Part shown: in pieces, positions 8,588-16,769 of the stretch
How the letters are laid out: every line of letters starts with the position of its first letter
Position numbering within the stretch: the stretch's first letter is position 1
NCBI RefSeq assembly: GCF_002741105.1
Contig: NZ_NIQU01000007.1
Location: 186,001 to 250,000, forward strand
Source: Pseudomonas sediminis
GTDB lineage: Bacteria; Pseudomonadota; Gammaproteobacteria; Pseudomonadales; Pseudomonadaceae
Direction of reading: 5' to 3'
DNA: 64,000 nucleotides
Program-made: the position numbers and the translations under genes
Notes under the pieces: model-generated
Database searches by the model: none
Seen by the model: only the letters and a program-made list of their open reading frames with translations
What the model was told of the DNA's origin: nothing

Positions 8588-9136
8588 TCAACCTTGCAGC
8601 CACACCATCACCTGCCCAACCAATTGCGCAGGGGTGGCATGCGTCGAATCCAGGCGCAGCAACGGACACGTCAGGTGCTGCTCGATCCAGGTCTCGTGCA
8701 TGAGTCGGCTGCGCGTGTGCCGGTCGCCCTGCTCGTAGCCGGCCGCCCAGTCGAGAAAGGCCAGACTCTGGGCGTGCATATCGCCGCCCGGTTCAATTCG
8801 TTCGCCGTAGCGCTGCGCCTCGCGCTGACGTAGCCGGTGCATGCGCTCGTCATCGTCCAGATGCAGGAACAGTGCATGACTGAACGACGGGATCAATGCC
8901 TCGCCCCAACTGCATAGCGAGCCACTCAACACCCAGCTCGACGCCTGCGCGGCGCACTCGCGGATCAACTCCACCCGTTGTGGTGGTGGACGCTTGTGCA
9001 GGTACGGCGGCTCGCTGGGTAACCAGTAGAAGTCGTCGGTATCGAGGTGCAGCCAGCCGCAGCTATTGGACAGGGCATTGCCCAGCGTGGTGGTACCGGA
9101 GCCGGATGCGCCGAATATATGCAATCTGATGCTCAT
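8588..9136 (-). CDS. P-loop nucleotide kinase-like protein
   Basis: A 182-aa cytoplasmic protein with an N-terminal Walker A motif FGASGSGTTTL (residues 8-18) and an HLDTDDFYW segment like that of adenylate/shikimate kinase-type proteins. The middle part has basic LRQREAQRYGERI stretches that may form a lid. Such proteins are usually annotated as AAA family ATPase or adenylate kinase-like; the substrate cannot be read from the sequence. The Walker A Lys is replaced by Thr (GSGTTT rather than GSGKST), as seen in some members. GGGAGG lies just upstream of the ATG. It is transcribed toward hemW/DUF3392. Confidence 0.75.
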   Translation of the reverse strand: MSIRLHIFGASGSGTTTLGNALSNSCGWLHLDTDDFYWLPSEPPYLHKRPPPQRVELIRECAAQASSWVLSGSLCSWGEALIPSFSHALFLHLDDDERMHRLRQREAQRYGERIEPGGDMHAQSLAFLDWAAGYEQGDRHTRSRLMHETWIEQHLTCPLLRLDSTHATPAQLVGQVMVWLQG

Positions 9137-9158
9137 GCATCCTCCCTGATCAGATGCG

Positions 9159-9190
9159 CAAAAATACAGAAGCCGCCCAAAGGCGGCTTC
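9159..9190 (-). terminator. Rho-independent terminator after the DUF1329 gene
   Basis: A perfect 9-bp GC-rich stem (GAAGCCGCC/GGCGGCTTC, four-base loop) is followed on the minus strand by TGTATTTTT. It lies about 20 bp after the stop of the minus-strand DUF1329 gene and separates it from the P-loop gene. Confidence 0.88.
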
Positions 9191-9209
9191 GTGAACGACC
9201 GCAGCCCTG

Positions 9210-10553
9210 TCAGTTGCCTTCGCGGCGCAGCGCCTGCGGGGTGAAGTCGCGCGGGCTTAGACGGGCGTTGAAGTCGTACATCTTCTCGTTGTTATCCAGG
9301 CCGTCGGCGAAGTAGCGGCCGCCCTTGAGGTCGTAGATGGTCTCCAGGGTCGAGCCGAACATCGGCACATCGTAGTAGCTGATCGGGTGAGCTTCCTGCA
9401 GGCCGATCAGGTTGCCATTACGGTCATACAGATCGACCGCGAGGATCTGCCAGCTGTCCTCGTCGAGATAGAAACGACGCTTGCCATAGGGATGACTGAA
9501 GCCGGTGCGCAGGTCCGCCTCCACCACCCAGACGCGGTGCAACTCGTAACGCAGCAATTCCGGATTGATGTGCTTGGCCTGCAGGATGTCGGCGTAGGGA
9601 ATGCCCTTCTGGTGCACGGCGTAGCTGTTGTAGGGCACCAGCATCTCGCGCTTGCCTAGCAGCTGCCATTCGTAGCGATCCGGTGCGCCATTGTAGGAGT
9701 CCACCTGGTCGGCAGTGGCCATGCCATTGGTGTCGGGTTGCAGGGTGTCGTAGGCAAGCATCGGCAGGCGGCGCACACGGCGCTCGCCACGGTTGAAGCG
9801 CCAGGCCTTGCGAATCGCCAGCACCTGATCGAGGGTTTCCTGCACCACCAGCGCCGAGCCGGCCAACTTGGCTGGAGCCACGACCTTGTACTTGTAATAG
9901 AACAGGGTGTTGTCCAGATCCTGTGGGGCAACACCTTCGCGGCCATAGAGGAAGTAGATGTCGCGCTCGAGCTTGAGCAGGTTGTAGCTACCGTTGGCGA
10001 GCACCGCCGCCTGGTTGGTGGCCATGCTGATCTGGTCGCCGCGGTAACGCATGACGTGGTTCCAGATCGCCTCCTGGCCATTCTGCGGCAGCGGGAATGG
10101 CACACCAGCGGCCGCCCCCTGCACACCGTTGCCACCAGAAATCAGCTCGGCATTCAGCGCATTGAAGCGGGAGGCATCATAGATGCGTTGTGGCGCGGCC
10201 GCACTGCGGCGGGTCGGGAATACGCGCAGATAGAAGCTGGGGTTCTGCTGCAGCAGGGTCTTGAGGCCGATCGGCAACTGTTGTTCATACTGCGCCAGGT
10301 TCTGGCTGTCGACTCGGAACAGCAGTTTGTCGTCAGCATAGGGGTCCGGGTGATGCATGCCCGGCTGGTAGTTGGCCGGCGGCGTAGCCAGACCGCCCGT
10401 CCAGGCAGGGATGGTGCCACTGGCATTACCGGCGCGCTCGCCACCCAGTGGTGTCAGGTCCTGACCCAGACGCGCAGCCTGACTGGCATCAACCTTGGCC
10501 TGGGCCTGAAACGCCAGGGCAGTCAGCAGAAGAAGGGAAACCGATCTCAACAC
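9210..10553 (-). CDS. DUF1329 exported protein
   Basis: A 447-aa protein with a signal peptide (LRSVSLLLLTALAFQAQA, cut near AKVDA). The DUF1329 pattern is visible: DLTPLGGERAGNASGTIPAWTGG near the mature N-terminus, then YDASRFNALNAE and the late DRYEWQLLGKREMLVPYNSY and YYDVPMFGSTLETIYDLKGGRYFADGL. The family is an outer-membrane/periplasmic LolA-like group often linked to hydrophobic compound metabolism. Function here is unknown. I chose GTG 10553, preceded by GAGGAG at 6-nt spacing; a longer frame from 10616 adds a non-signal segment. It is followed by a strong terminator. Confidence 0.85.
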   Translation of the reverse strand: MLRSVSLLLLTALAFQAQAKVDASQAARLGQDLTPLGGERAGNASGTIPAWTGGLATPPANYQPGMHHPDPYADDKLLFRVDSQNLAQYEQQLPIGLKTLLQQNPSFYLRVFPTRRSAAAPQRIYDASRFNALNAELISGGNGVQGAAAGVPFPLPQNGQEAIWNHVMRYRGDQISMATNQAAVLANGSYNLLKLERDIYFLYGREGVAPQDLDNTLFYYKYKVVAPAKLAGSALVVQETLDQVLAIRKAWRFNRGERRVRRLPMLAYDTLQPDTNGMATADQVDSYNGAPDRYEWQLLGKREMLVPYNSYAVHQKGIPYADILQAKHINPELLRYELHRVWVVEADLRTGFSHPYGKRRFYLDEDSWQILAVDLYDRNGNLIGLQEAHPISYYDVPMFGSTLETIYDLKGGRYFADGLDNNEKMYDFNARLSPRDFTPQALRREGN

Positions 10554-10636
10554 AATGCTCTCCTCGCGGCGCCATGGAAGCGATGCCGCTATTGTCCGCG
10601 CACCTTGCAGGCGCACTTATCGTTGTTGTGTTCTGA

Positions 10637-10775
10637 GAGCCTGCTCACGGTCTCGCGAGCTAGAGCGATACAAGGCAAAAACAAGCGAGGAAGCGGAGTG
10701 TACTTTTGTACATGAGCATTCCGAGCTTGTTTTTAACGCAGTAGCGCCGACGCGCAGCAGATCGTGAGCAGGTTC
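10637..10775. repeat. Long palindromic intergenic element, copy A
   Basis: A 139-bp element bounded by near-perfect 13-bp inverted ends (GAGCCTGCTCACG and CGTGAGCAGGTTC). Inside are a second inverted pair (CAAAAACAAGC/GCTTGTTTTT) and a central TGTAC-TTTT-GTACA. The whole could fold as a cruciform or long hairpin. The motif AAGGCAAAAACA(A/G)GCG and its partner GAGC(T/C)TGTTTTTAACGCAG recur in copy B near 24.7 kb. There is no coding frame of note. The rest of the 323-bp gap (10554-10876) holds the DUF1329 leader and a small hairpin behind trmB. Confidence 0.82.
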
Positions 10776-10846
10776 TGAGGTGAGGCGCCGTCCTGGCCGT
10801 CGGGTTATCCCGATCTAGTGGTGCATCCTGCCGGTTCTATATACGG

Positions 10847-10869
10847 GCGATCCCTACGGACGGGATCGC
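10847..10869 (-). terminator. Possible hairpin terminator after trmB
   Basis: An 8-bp inverted repeat (GCGATCCC/GGGATCGC, seven-base loop) lies about 8 bp after the trmB stop on the minus strand. No T-run follows, so it may be a stability hairpin rather than a true intrinsic terminator. Confidence 0.4.
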
Positions 10870-10876
10870 TCGGCAA

Positions 10877-11593
10877 TCACTCCTGACGCTGAAACTTGAG
10901 ATCCCATACACCGTGGCCAAGGCGCTCGCCACGACGTTCGAACTTGGTCACCGGGCGCTCTTCTGGGCGCGGCACGTAAGTGCCATCGGCCGCCAGGTTG
11001 CGGTAGCCCGGCGCAGCGTTCATCACTTCAAGCATGTGCTCAGCATAGTTCTCCCAGTCGGTGGCCATGTGCAACACGCCGCCGACCTTCAGTTTGCTGC
11101 GCACCAGCTCAGCGAAAGCAGGCTGGACGATACGGCGCTTGTGGTGACGTGACTTGTGCCAGGGGTCGGGGAAGAACAGCAGCACGCGATCGAGGCTGGC
11201 GTCGGCCACGCAGTCCCGCAGCACCTCCAGCGCATCGCAGCTGTAGACCCGCAGGTTGCTGAGATTTTGCGTCATCGCACCGTTGAGCAGCGCACCCACG
11301 CCGGGTTTGTGTACCTCGACACCGATGAAATCCTGCTCAGGCGCAGCAGCAGCCATCTCCAGGGTGGAGTGGCCCATGCCGAAGCCGATCTCGAAGGTGC
11401 GCGGTGCGCTGCGACCGAACACCTGGTCGAAATCGCGTAGGCCGTCTTCCAGCTCAAGGCCGAACAGCGGCCAGCCCTTGTCGATGCCACGCTGCTGACC
11501 TTCGGTCATGCGCCCGGCACGCATCACGAAGCTCTTGATGGTACGGCGCTGGCGACCGTCTTCGGTCAGTTCGGGCTGTTGGGTATCGGTCAT
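10877..11593 (-). CDS. trmB: tRNA (guanine-N7-)-methyltransferase
   Basis: Methylates G46 of tRNA variable loops using SAM. The 238-aa product has the SAM motif FEIGFGMGHSTLEMAAAAPEQDFIGVEVH and the family motif LLFFPDPWHKSRHHKRRIVQP with the catalytic Asp/Lys residues. The C-terminus has TKFERRGERLGHGVWDL. I chose the ATG at 11593 (MTDTQQPELTE); the frame is open further upstream but with no conserved residues. It is the last gene of the thiS-thiG-trmB direction, 87 bp after thiG. Confidence 0.95.
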   Translation of the reverse strand: MTDTQQPELTEDGRQRRTIKSFVMRAGRMTEGQQRGIDKGWPLFGLELEDGLRDFDQVFGRSAPRTFEIGFGMGHSTLEMAAAAPEQDFIGVEVHKPGVGALLNGAMTQNLSNLRVYSCDALEVLRDCVADASLDRVLLFFPDPWHKSRHHKRRIVQPAFAELVRSKLKVGGVLHMATDWENYAEHMLEVMNAAPGYRNLAADGTYVPRPEERPVTKFERRGERLGHGVWDLKFQRQE

Positions 11594-11680
11594 GCTGGAC
11601 TCTTGTAGAGTGTTTACGACTCTGCGGTCTGAAGCCCTGCTTGCAACGCAGCAGGGTCGACGCGCAGCCAATCGTTATCC

Positions 11681-12475
11681 TTAGTTGATCAGGCCAGTCA
11701 GCGGCGACGACGCACTGGCATAGAGTTTCTTCGGCATACGGCCGGCCAGGTAGGCCAGGCGACCGGCCTCGACGGCATGCTGCATGGCACGCGCCATCAG
11801 CACCGGATTCTGCGCTTCGGCGATGGCGCTGTTCATCAGCACCGCCTCGCAGCCCAGCTCCATGGCGATGGTAGCGTCGGAGGCAGTGCCCACGCCGGCG
11901 TCGACCAGCACCGGCACCTTCGATTCCTCGAGGATGATGCGCAGGTTGTACGGGTTGCAGATGCCCAGGCCGGAGCCGATCAAGCCGGCCAGCGGCATCA
12001 CCGCGATGCAGCCGATCTCGGCCAGTTGGCGCGCGATGATCGGATCGTCGCTGGTGTACACCATCACGTCGAAGCCATCCTTGACCAGTACTTCGGCGGC
12101 CTTGATTGTCTCGATGACGTTGGGGAACAGGGTTTTCTGGTCGGCCAGCACTTCCAGCTTGACCAGGTTGTGACCATCGAGCAGCTCGCGGGCCAGGCGG
12201 CAGGTGCGCACGGCCTCGACCGCGTCATAGCAGCCGGCGGTATTGGGCAGGATGGTGTACTTGTCCGGGCTGATCACGTCGAGCAGGTTCGGCTCACCGG
12301 GATTCTGGCCGATGTTGGTGCGGCGCACCGCCACGGTGACGATCTCGGCGCCGGAAGCGGCGATGGCGTCGCGGGTCTCGTCCATATCCTTGTACTTGCC
12401 GGTACCGACCAGCAGGCGCGACTGGAACGTACGACCGGCCAGAGTGAAGGGCTTGTCGCTGCGAACTTGGCTCAT
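11681..12475 (-). CDS. thiG: Thiazole synthase
   Basis: Forms the thiazole phosphate moiety of thiamine from 1-deoxy-D-xylulose 5-phosphate, ThiS-thiocarboxylate and dehydroglycine. The 264-aa TIM-barrel protein has RLLVGTGKYKD at the N-terminus, the Schiff-base Lys region LVKLEVLAD, and the phosphate-binding AGVGTASDATIAMELGCEAVLMNSAIA. It follows thiS by 18 bp on the same strand, so the two make one unit, and its partner is encoded alongside. GAGGAG-type bases precede the ATG. Confidence 0.97.
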   Translation of the reverse strand: MSQVRSDKPFTLAGRTFQSRLLVGTGKYKDMDETRDAIAASGAEIVTVAVRRTNIGQNPGEPNLLDVISPDKYTILPNTAGCYDAVEAVRTCRLARELLDGHNLVKLEVLADQKTLFPNVIETIKAAEVLVKDGFDVMVYTSDDPIIARQLAEIGCIAVMPLAGLIGSGLGICNPYNLRIILEESKVPVLVDAGVGTASDATIAMELGCEAVLMNSAIAEAQNPVLMARAMQHAVEAGRLAYLAGRMPKKLYASASSPLTGLIN

Positions 12476-12493
12476 GGAATACTCCTCGAGGGG

Positions 12494-12694
12494 TCAACCG
12501 CCGCCGATGGCGTGCACCACTTCCACCTGGTCGCCTTCGGCGAGCTGGGTGCTGTCGTGCTGGCTGCGTGGAACGATGTCCTGATTGAGCTCGACCGCCA
12601 CACGGCGCCCGGTCAGATCGAGGCGAACCAACAGGTCGGCGACGCTCTGGTTATCCGGCAGTTCGAAGGGTTCACCATTCAACTGGATACGCAT
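12494..12694 (-). CDS. thiS: Sulfur carrier protein ThiS
   Basis: A 66-aa ubiquitin-fold sulfur carrier ending in the required Gly-Gly (HAIGGG). The C-terminal Gly is adenylated by ThiF and converted to a thiocarboxylate that supplies sulfur to ThiG. The N-terminus MRIQLNGEPFELPDNQSVADLL and the VAVELNQDIVPRSQH segment fit the family. It is the first gene of the thiS-thiG pair. No TPP riboswitch was recognised in the roughly 100 bp upstream. Confidence 0.94.
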   Translation of the reverse strand: MRIQLNGEPFELPDNQSVADLLVRLDLTGRRVAVELNQDIVPRSQHDSTQLAEGDQVEVVHAIGGG

Positions 12695-12796
12695 GACGAC
12701 TCGGTCACAACTGGAAAGAGGGCCGGCATTCTAGCCCGTTAACTGGCCACGACCAAGGCTAAAAGGCGCCATTCGTCCTCATTTCTGACGCCAGGG

Positions 12797-13168
12797 TCAG
12801 GTCAGCTTCCAGGCGCTCAGGCCCAGGCACAGCCAACCAACGAGGAAGGCGACGCCACCGAAAGGCGTGATGATACCGAGCTTGCCAATGCCGCTGAGGG
12901 TCAGCAGATAGAGACTGCCGGAGAACAGCAGGATACCCAGCGCGAAGGCGCCGCCAGCCAGGTTCACCAACCGTCCGGGCGCATGCATCGCCAGCAGGCC
13001 GACGCCGAACAGGGCCAACGCGTGAATCAGCTGGTAATGCGTGCCGGTCTGGAACACCGCCAGATACTCGGGAGTCAGCCTGTGCTTCAGACCATGGGCC
13101 GCGAACGCGCCCAGAGCGACACCGGTGAAACCGGCGAATGCGGACAACAGTAGCCAGAGACGGGCCAT
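12797..13168 (-). CDS. DUF423 membrane protein
   Basis: A 123-aa inner-membrane protein with four hydrophobic helices. The N-terminus WLLLSAFAGFTGVALGAFAAHGLKHRL followed by FQTGTHYQLIHALALFGVGLL is the DUF423 (YgdD-like) signature. GKLGIITPFGGVAFLVGWLCL lies near the C-terminus. Function is unknown. It lies upstream of thiS on the same strand, about 100 bp away. AGGAGT precedes the ATG. Confidence 0.88.
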   Translation of the reverse strand: MARLWLLLSAFAGFTGVALGAFAAHGLKHRLTPEYLAVFQTGTHYQLIHALALFGVGLLAMHAPGRLVNLAGGAFALGILLFSGSLYLLTLSGIGKLGIITPFGGVAFLVGWLCLGLSAWKLT

Positions 13169-13341
13169 GGAAACTCCTGAATGGAACGGGCAGTGTGCAG
13201 TTTAACTCCTGTGCCGACAGGCGAACTGCTCGTTATTGTCACACCTGCGTCAACCCTTCGGGCCGTCGCAAAGCGACGTCAAAAATCGCTCCAGGCGATT
13301 TTTTGTTTTAATAGCGCCACATCCGATCATTGCGAGACCCC

Positions 13342-14070
13342 ATGCTCCGAGCCCTGACCCGCCGCCTGCTGAAACTGCTGCTCTGGCTGATCCTGGCCAG
13401 CGTACTGCTGGTGCTTGCTCTGCGCTGGGTGCCGCCGCCCGGTACGGCGCTGATGATCGAGCGCAAGATCGAATCCTGGGGCAGCGAACAGCCCATCGAG
13501 CTGAAGCGCCAGTGGCGCCCCTGGAAAGAACTCCCGGATCACCTGAAGATGGCGGTGATCGCCGCTGAAGACCAGAAATTCGCCGAACACTGGGGGTTCG
13601 ATGTCGGCGCGATTCAGGCGGCGCTGGCACATAACCAGAGCGGCGGCTCACTAAGAGGCGCCAGCACCCTCAGCCAGCAGGTGGCGAAGAACCTGTTTCT
13701 CTGGTCCGGACGCAGTTGGCTGCGCAAAGGGCTGGAAGCCTGGTTCACCGCACTGATCGAAGTGCTCTGGTCGAAAGAGCGCATCCTTGAGGTGTACCTC
13801 AATAGCGTCGAGTGGGGCGATGGCATCTTTGGCGCCGAAGCCGCGGCACAACACCATTTCGGTGTCGGCGCGCCTTATCTCAATCGCCAGCAGGCCAGCC
13901 AGCTGGCAGCGGTGCTACCCAATCCACTGCGCTGGAGCGCTGGTCGCCCGAATGGCTACGTGGTGCGACGCGCCGCCTGGATTCGCCAGCAGATGAATCA
14001 GCTGGGTGGCAGCCACTACCTCAATCAGCTCAAGGCAGCGCGCCCAGACTGGTGGCCACGCTGGCTGTAA
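13342..14070 (+). CDS. mtgA: Monofunctional peptidoglycan glycosyltransferase
   Basis: Polymerises lipid II into glycan strands in the periplasm. The 242-aa product has one N-terminal transmembrane anchor (LLKLLLWLILASVLLVLAL, about residues 9-27). A GT51 domain follows with the catalytic Glu in AAEDQKFAEHWGFD and the second motif GASTLSQQVAKNLFLWSGRSWLRKGLE. ERILEVYLNSVEWGDGIFGAEAAA is also present. No transpeptidase domain follows, which defines MtgA. I chose ATG 13342 over a TTG four codons earlier. Confidence 0.95.
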   Translation: MLRALTRRLLKLLLWLILASVLLVLALRWVPPPGTALMIERKIESWGSEQPIELKRQWRPWKELPDHLKMAVIAAEDQKFAEHWGFDVGAIQAALAHNQSGGSLRGASTLSQQVAKNLFLWSGRSWLRKGLEAWFTALIEVLWSKERILEVYLNSVEWGDGIFGAEAAAQHHFGVGAPYLNRQQASQLAAVLPNPLRWSAGRPNGYVVRRAAWIRQQMNQLGGSHYLNQLKAARPDWWPRWL

Positions 14071-14080
14071 GCGAGGCTAG

Positions 14081-14692
14081 CTAGCGGGTCGCGCGAAAAG
14101 CCTGGCGCGGCACCGCATGCAGCAGCGCGACCTCATCGCCGCGCAGGTGCACGGTCAAGCCCCATTGCGGATAGACCCAAGCCTGACCGTCGACCAATTC
14201 CAAGGTCAGACGCGGCTGCCCGAGACTGGCAGCCAGGCGCTCGCTGGCCAGGGCTTGGGGGGCATTCAGATTGAGGCTGGCGATGGAAAAACCGGCCATC
14301 TGATCGACCAGTGATTGACCAAGGACCTGCTCGCTATCACCGGCCTTGAGGCCTTGCGCCGTCATCAGACTGTCGCGCTGCTCACGGCTCAACCTCAGCT
14401 CGGCCTCGAGCGACCACTTGCCCTCCTCCCCTTCGAGTGGCGCACGATAGACAAGCCGCGCGCCGTCAAGGCGCGGCTCCAGCCACAGCTCGCCCGGCGC
14501 TAACGCCTGCACATCACGCAGCGTCAGTGCGTCCTCAGCCAGCGGCTGTAACAGTGCGTCGCGCCACTGCTGCAGACCTTCCACCGGTTCAACCTCGGTA
14601 CTGCGCATCAGCCAGGCGCCCCAGGCGAAGAACAACACGGCGACGAGCGCGAATATCAGCCAGTGCTGCGCTTTCAGTGGGGCTTTGTTCAA
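14081..14692 (-). CDS. Hypothetical protein with one N-terminal transmembrane helix
   Basis: A 203-aa protein: a short cytoplasmic start, one TM helix (HWLIFALVAVLFFAWGAWLM), then a soluble domain rich in Leu/Glu/Arg with no recognised motif. The proposed start is TTG at 14692 (NKAPLKAQHW), with GGAGC about nine bases upstream. The frame continues back through the rpoH terminator to 14758, which would be an unlikely leader. A homologue in the same place next to rpoH and mtgA is conserved in Pseudomonas as far as I recall. Function is unknown; by topology it faces the periplasm. Confidence 0.7.
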   Translation of the reverse strand: MNKAPLKAQHWLIFALVAVLFFAWGAWLMRSTEVEPVEGLQQWRDALLQPLAEDALTLRDVQALAPGELWLEPRLDGARLVYRAPLEGEEGKWSLEAELRLSREQRDSLMTAQGLKAGDSEQVLGQSLVDQMAGFSIASLNLNAPQALASERLAASLGQPRLTLELVDGQAWVYPQWGLTVHLRGDEVALLHAVPRQAFRATR

Positions 14693-14710
14693 GGCAATTG
14701 CTCCAGACAG

Positions 14711-14738
14711 AAAAAAGCCGCACCAGGGTGCGGCTTTT
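14711..14738 (-). terminator. Rho-independent terminator of rpoH
   Basis: A GCCGCACC/GGTGCGGC stem with a short loop at 14717-14734 is followed on the minus strand by TTTTTT. It lies 17 bp past the rpoH stop. Confidence 0.92.
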
Positions 14739-14754
14739 CGGGGTAACAGCAGAC

Positions 14755-15609
14755 TCAAGCGGCGATACAGCCCTTGAGCTTGTTCATCGCATTCTTCTCG
14801 AGCTGGCGAATCCGCTCGGCCGACACATTGTACTTGGCGGCCAGGTCGTGCAGCGTCGCCTTTTCCTCGGCCAGCCAGCGCTGGTAGAGAATGTCGCGAC
14901 TGCGCTCGTCCAGACTTTCCAGCGCTTCGTGCAGGTTGCTGCTGGAACTGTCGCTCCAGTCGGCATCTTCAAGCTGGCGGGCTGGGTCGTAGCGATGGTC
15001 TTCCAGATAATGCGCTGGTGACTGGAAGGCGCTGTCGTCGTCGGCATCGGCTGCCGGATCGAAGGCCATGTCCTGGCCGGTCAGGCGACTTTCCATCTCG
15101 CGCACTTCGTGCGGCTCGACGCCGAGGCTGGCGGCCACGGCGGTCACTTCATCGTTGTTCAGCCAAGCCAGACGCTTCTTCTGGCTGCGCAGGTTGAAGA
15201 ACAGTTTGCGCTGGGCCTTGGTGGTGGCCACTTTAACGATGCGCCAGTTCTTCAGAATGAACTCGTGGATTTCCGCGCGAATCCAGTGCACAGCGAAAGA
15301 CACCAGGCGTACGCCCATTTCCGGGTTGAAGCGCTTGACCGCCTTCATCAGGCCGACGTTGCCTTCCTGGATCAGGTCGGCCTGAGCCAGACCGTAACCG
15401 GAGTAGCTGCGTGCGATATGCACCACGAAACGCAGGTGGGCCAACACCATCTGGCGGGCTGCCTCGAGATCCTGCTGGTAAAAGAGATTTTCGGCCAGTT
15501 CACGCTCCTGCTCGGGTGTCAGCAGCGGGATGCTGTTGACGGCATGCACGTATGCTTCCAGGTTGGCGCCTGGAACCAGAGCATGAACAGGTTGCAAGGA
15601 AGTGGACAT
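14755..15609 (-). CDS. rpoH: RNA polymerase heat-shock sigma factor RpoH (sigma-32)
   Basis: A 284-aa sigma-70 family factor that directs RNA polymerase to heat-shock promoters. Region 2 contains the family core HLRFVVHIARSYSGYGLAQADLIQEGNVGLMKAVKRF. The RpoH box is present as TKAQRKLFFNLR. Region 4 contains LDERSRDILYQRW and the HTH YNVSAERIRQLEKNAMNKLK. I chose ATG 15609 (MSTSLQPVHALVPG), which has a GGAGG site. Upstream is a clear AlgU-type promoter, and a terminator follows the stop. Confidence 0.97.
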   Translation of the reverse strand: MSTSLQPVHALVPGANLEAYVHAVNSIPLLTPEQERELAENLFYQQDLEAARQMVLAHLRFVVHIARSYSGYGLAQADLIQEGNVGLMKAVKRFNPEMGVRLVSFAVHWIRAEIHEFILKNWRIVKVATTKAQRKLFFNLRSQKKRLAWLNNDEVTAVAASLGVEPHEVREMESRLTGQDMAFDPAADADDDSAFQSPAHYLEDHRYDPARQLEDADWSDSSSSNLHEALESLDERSRDILYQRWLAEEKATLHDLAAKYNVSAERIRQLEKNAMNKLKGCIAA

Positions 15610-15655
15610 TCGAATCCTCCGATTCACGAAACTCGTGCAGTGTAGCACTGCGCTA

Positions 15656-15682
15656 TCTGATGCAGGTCCTGTGGATAAGTTC
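15656..15682 (-). promoter_or_regulatory. Predicted AlgU/sigma-E-type promoter of rpoH
   Basis: On the minus strand GAACTT (15682-15677), a 16-nt spacer and TCAGA (15660-15656) lie close to the sigma-E/AlgU consensus GAACTT-N16-TCTGA. Transcription would begin about 40 nt before the rpoH ATG. AlgU control of rpoH is established in P. aeruginosa; this site is inferred by match only. A TTGACT hexamer slightly upstream could serve a housekeeping promoter. Confidence 0.72.
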
Positions 15683-15752
15683 CTGCCCAGATAGTCAATA
15701 TCAACCAAAACAATAAGTTGTCAGCTTGCGTTCAGCCTTGCCGAACAGCGCC

Positions 15753-16769
15753 CTAACGGGGCGCAAGTTCGTTCAGATGACGCGCCACTGCCAGCCAGGC
15801 GCCAATATAGCCCAACAGCACGGCGCCGAGCAGCAGCGAAAAACCGTCGGAAGAAGGTACGCCACCCAGCGCGAAATCGCTACCGTAAAGGCCAGCCAAA
15901 CGTACTACCGCATCGTTCAGCCAATCCAGCCCGAAGGCCAGCAGCAGCCAGGCGAAGATACCAGCGCCGAAACCATACAACGCGCCCATATAAAGGAAGG
16001 GACGTCGCACGTAGCCATCGGTTCCACCTACCAGCTTGATCACTTCGATTTCGGCACGACGGTTCTCGATGTGCAGGCGGATGGTGTTGCCGATCACCAG
16101 CAGCAGCGCCAGGATCAGAAGCAGGCTCAGGCCAAAGACGAAGCGGTCACCCAGCTTGAGGATCGCGGTCAGGCGTTCGACCCAGACCAGATCGAGCTGC
16201 GCCTGCTCTACCTTGGGCAGCTCCGCCAGGCGCTGGCGCAGGGCCTCAAGCTTGGCCTTGTCGACTTCCTTCGGCGTGACCAAAACCACGCCCGGCAGCG
16301 GATTCTCCGGCAACTCCTTCAACGCCTGACCCAGACCGGACAGCTGCTGGAACTCTTCCAGCGCCTGCTCGCGGCTGATCCATTCGGCGTCGGAGACGTC
16401 ATCCATCGCTGCGATCTGCTCGCGCAGCGCCTGGCCGTCGCGCTCACCGGCGGACATATCGAGGAACAGGGAAATCTGCGCCGCACGCTGCCAGGAGCCG
16501 CCGAGCTTCTCGACGTTATCCAGCAGCAGCGACAGGCCCATGGGCAGGCTCAGCGCCACGGCCATCACCAGGCAGGTGAAGAAGCTGCCGATGGGCTGGC
16601 GCGCCAGGCGGCGCAGGCTGTCGACCAGGCTGGCGCGGTGGCTTTCCAGCCAGGCGTTGAGCAGAGTGCGAAAATCCGGCTCATCCGCCGGGCCATCGAC
16701 CACCTTGTTGCGCGGCGCCGCGCCGACGCGTTCGGCCGGCTGCGGTGTGGGCATCTTCGATGCGCTCAT
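15753..16769 (-). CDS. ftsX: Cell division ABC transporter-like permease FtsX
   Basis: A 338-aa inner-membrane protein with four TM helices (one near residue 65, three in the C-terminal third) and a large periplasmic domain between TM1 and TM2 containing SDAEWISREQALEEFQQLSGL. With FtsE it couples ATP hydrolysis to activation of periplasmic amidases at the septum. The FtsX C-terminal pattern NTIRLHIENRRAEIEVIKLVGGTDGYVRRPFLYMG is clear. Its ATG overlaps the ftsE stop by one base (TGATG), so translation is coupled. The N-terminus has a long, poorly conserved cytoplasmic tail, usual in Pseudomonas. Confidence 0.95.
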   Translation of the reverse strand: MSASKMPTPQPAERVGAAPRNKVVDGPADEPDFRTLLNAWLESHRASLVDSLRRLARQPIGSFFTCLVMAVALSLPMGLSLLLDNVEKLGGSWQRAAQISLFLDMSAGERDGQALREQIAAMDDVSDAEWISREQALEEFQQLSGLGQALKELPENPLPGVVLVTPKEVDKAKLEALRQRLAELPKVEQAQLDLVWVERLTAILKLGDRFVFGLSLLLILALLLVIGNTIRLHIENRRAEIEVIKLVGGTDGYVRRPFLYMGALYGFGAGIFAWLLLAFGLDWLNDAVVRLAGLYGSDFALGGVPSSDGFSLLLGAVLLGYIGAWLAVARHLNELAPR

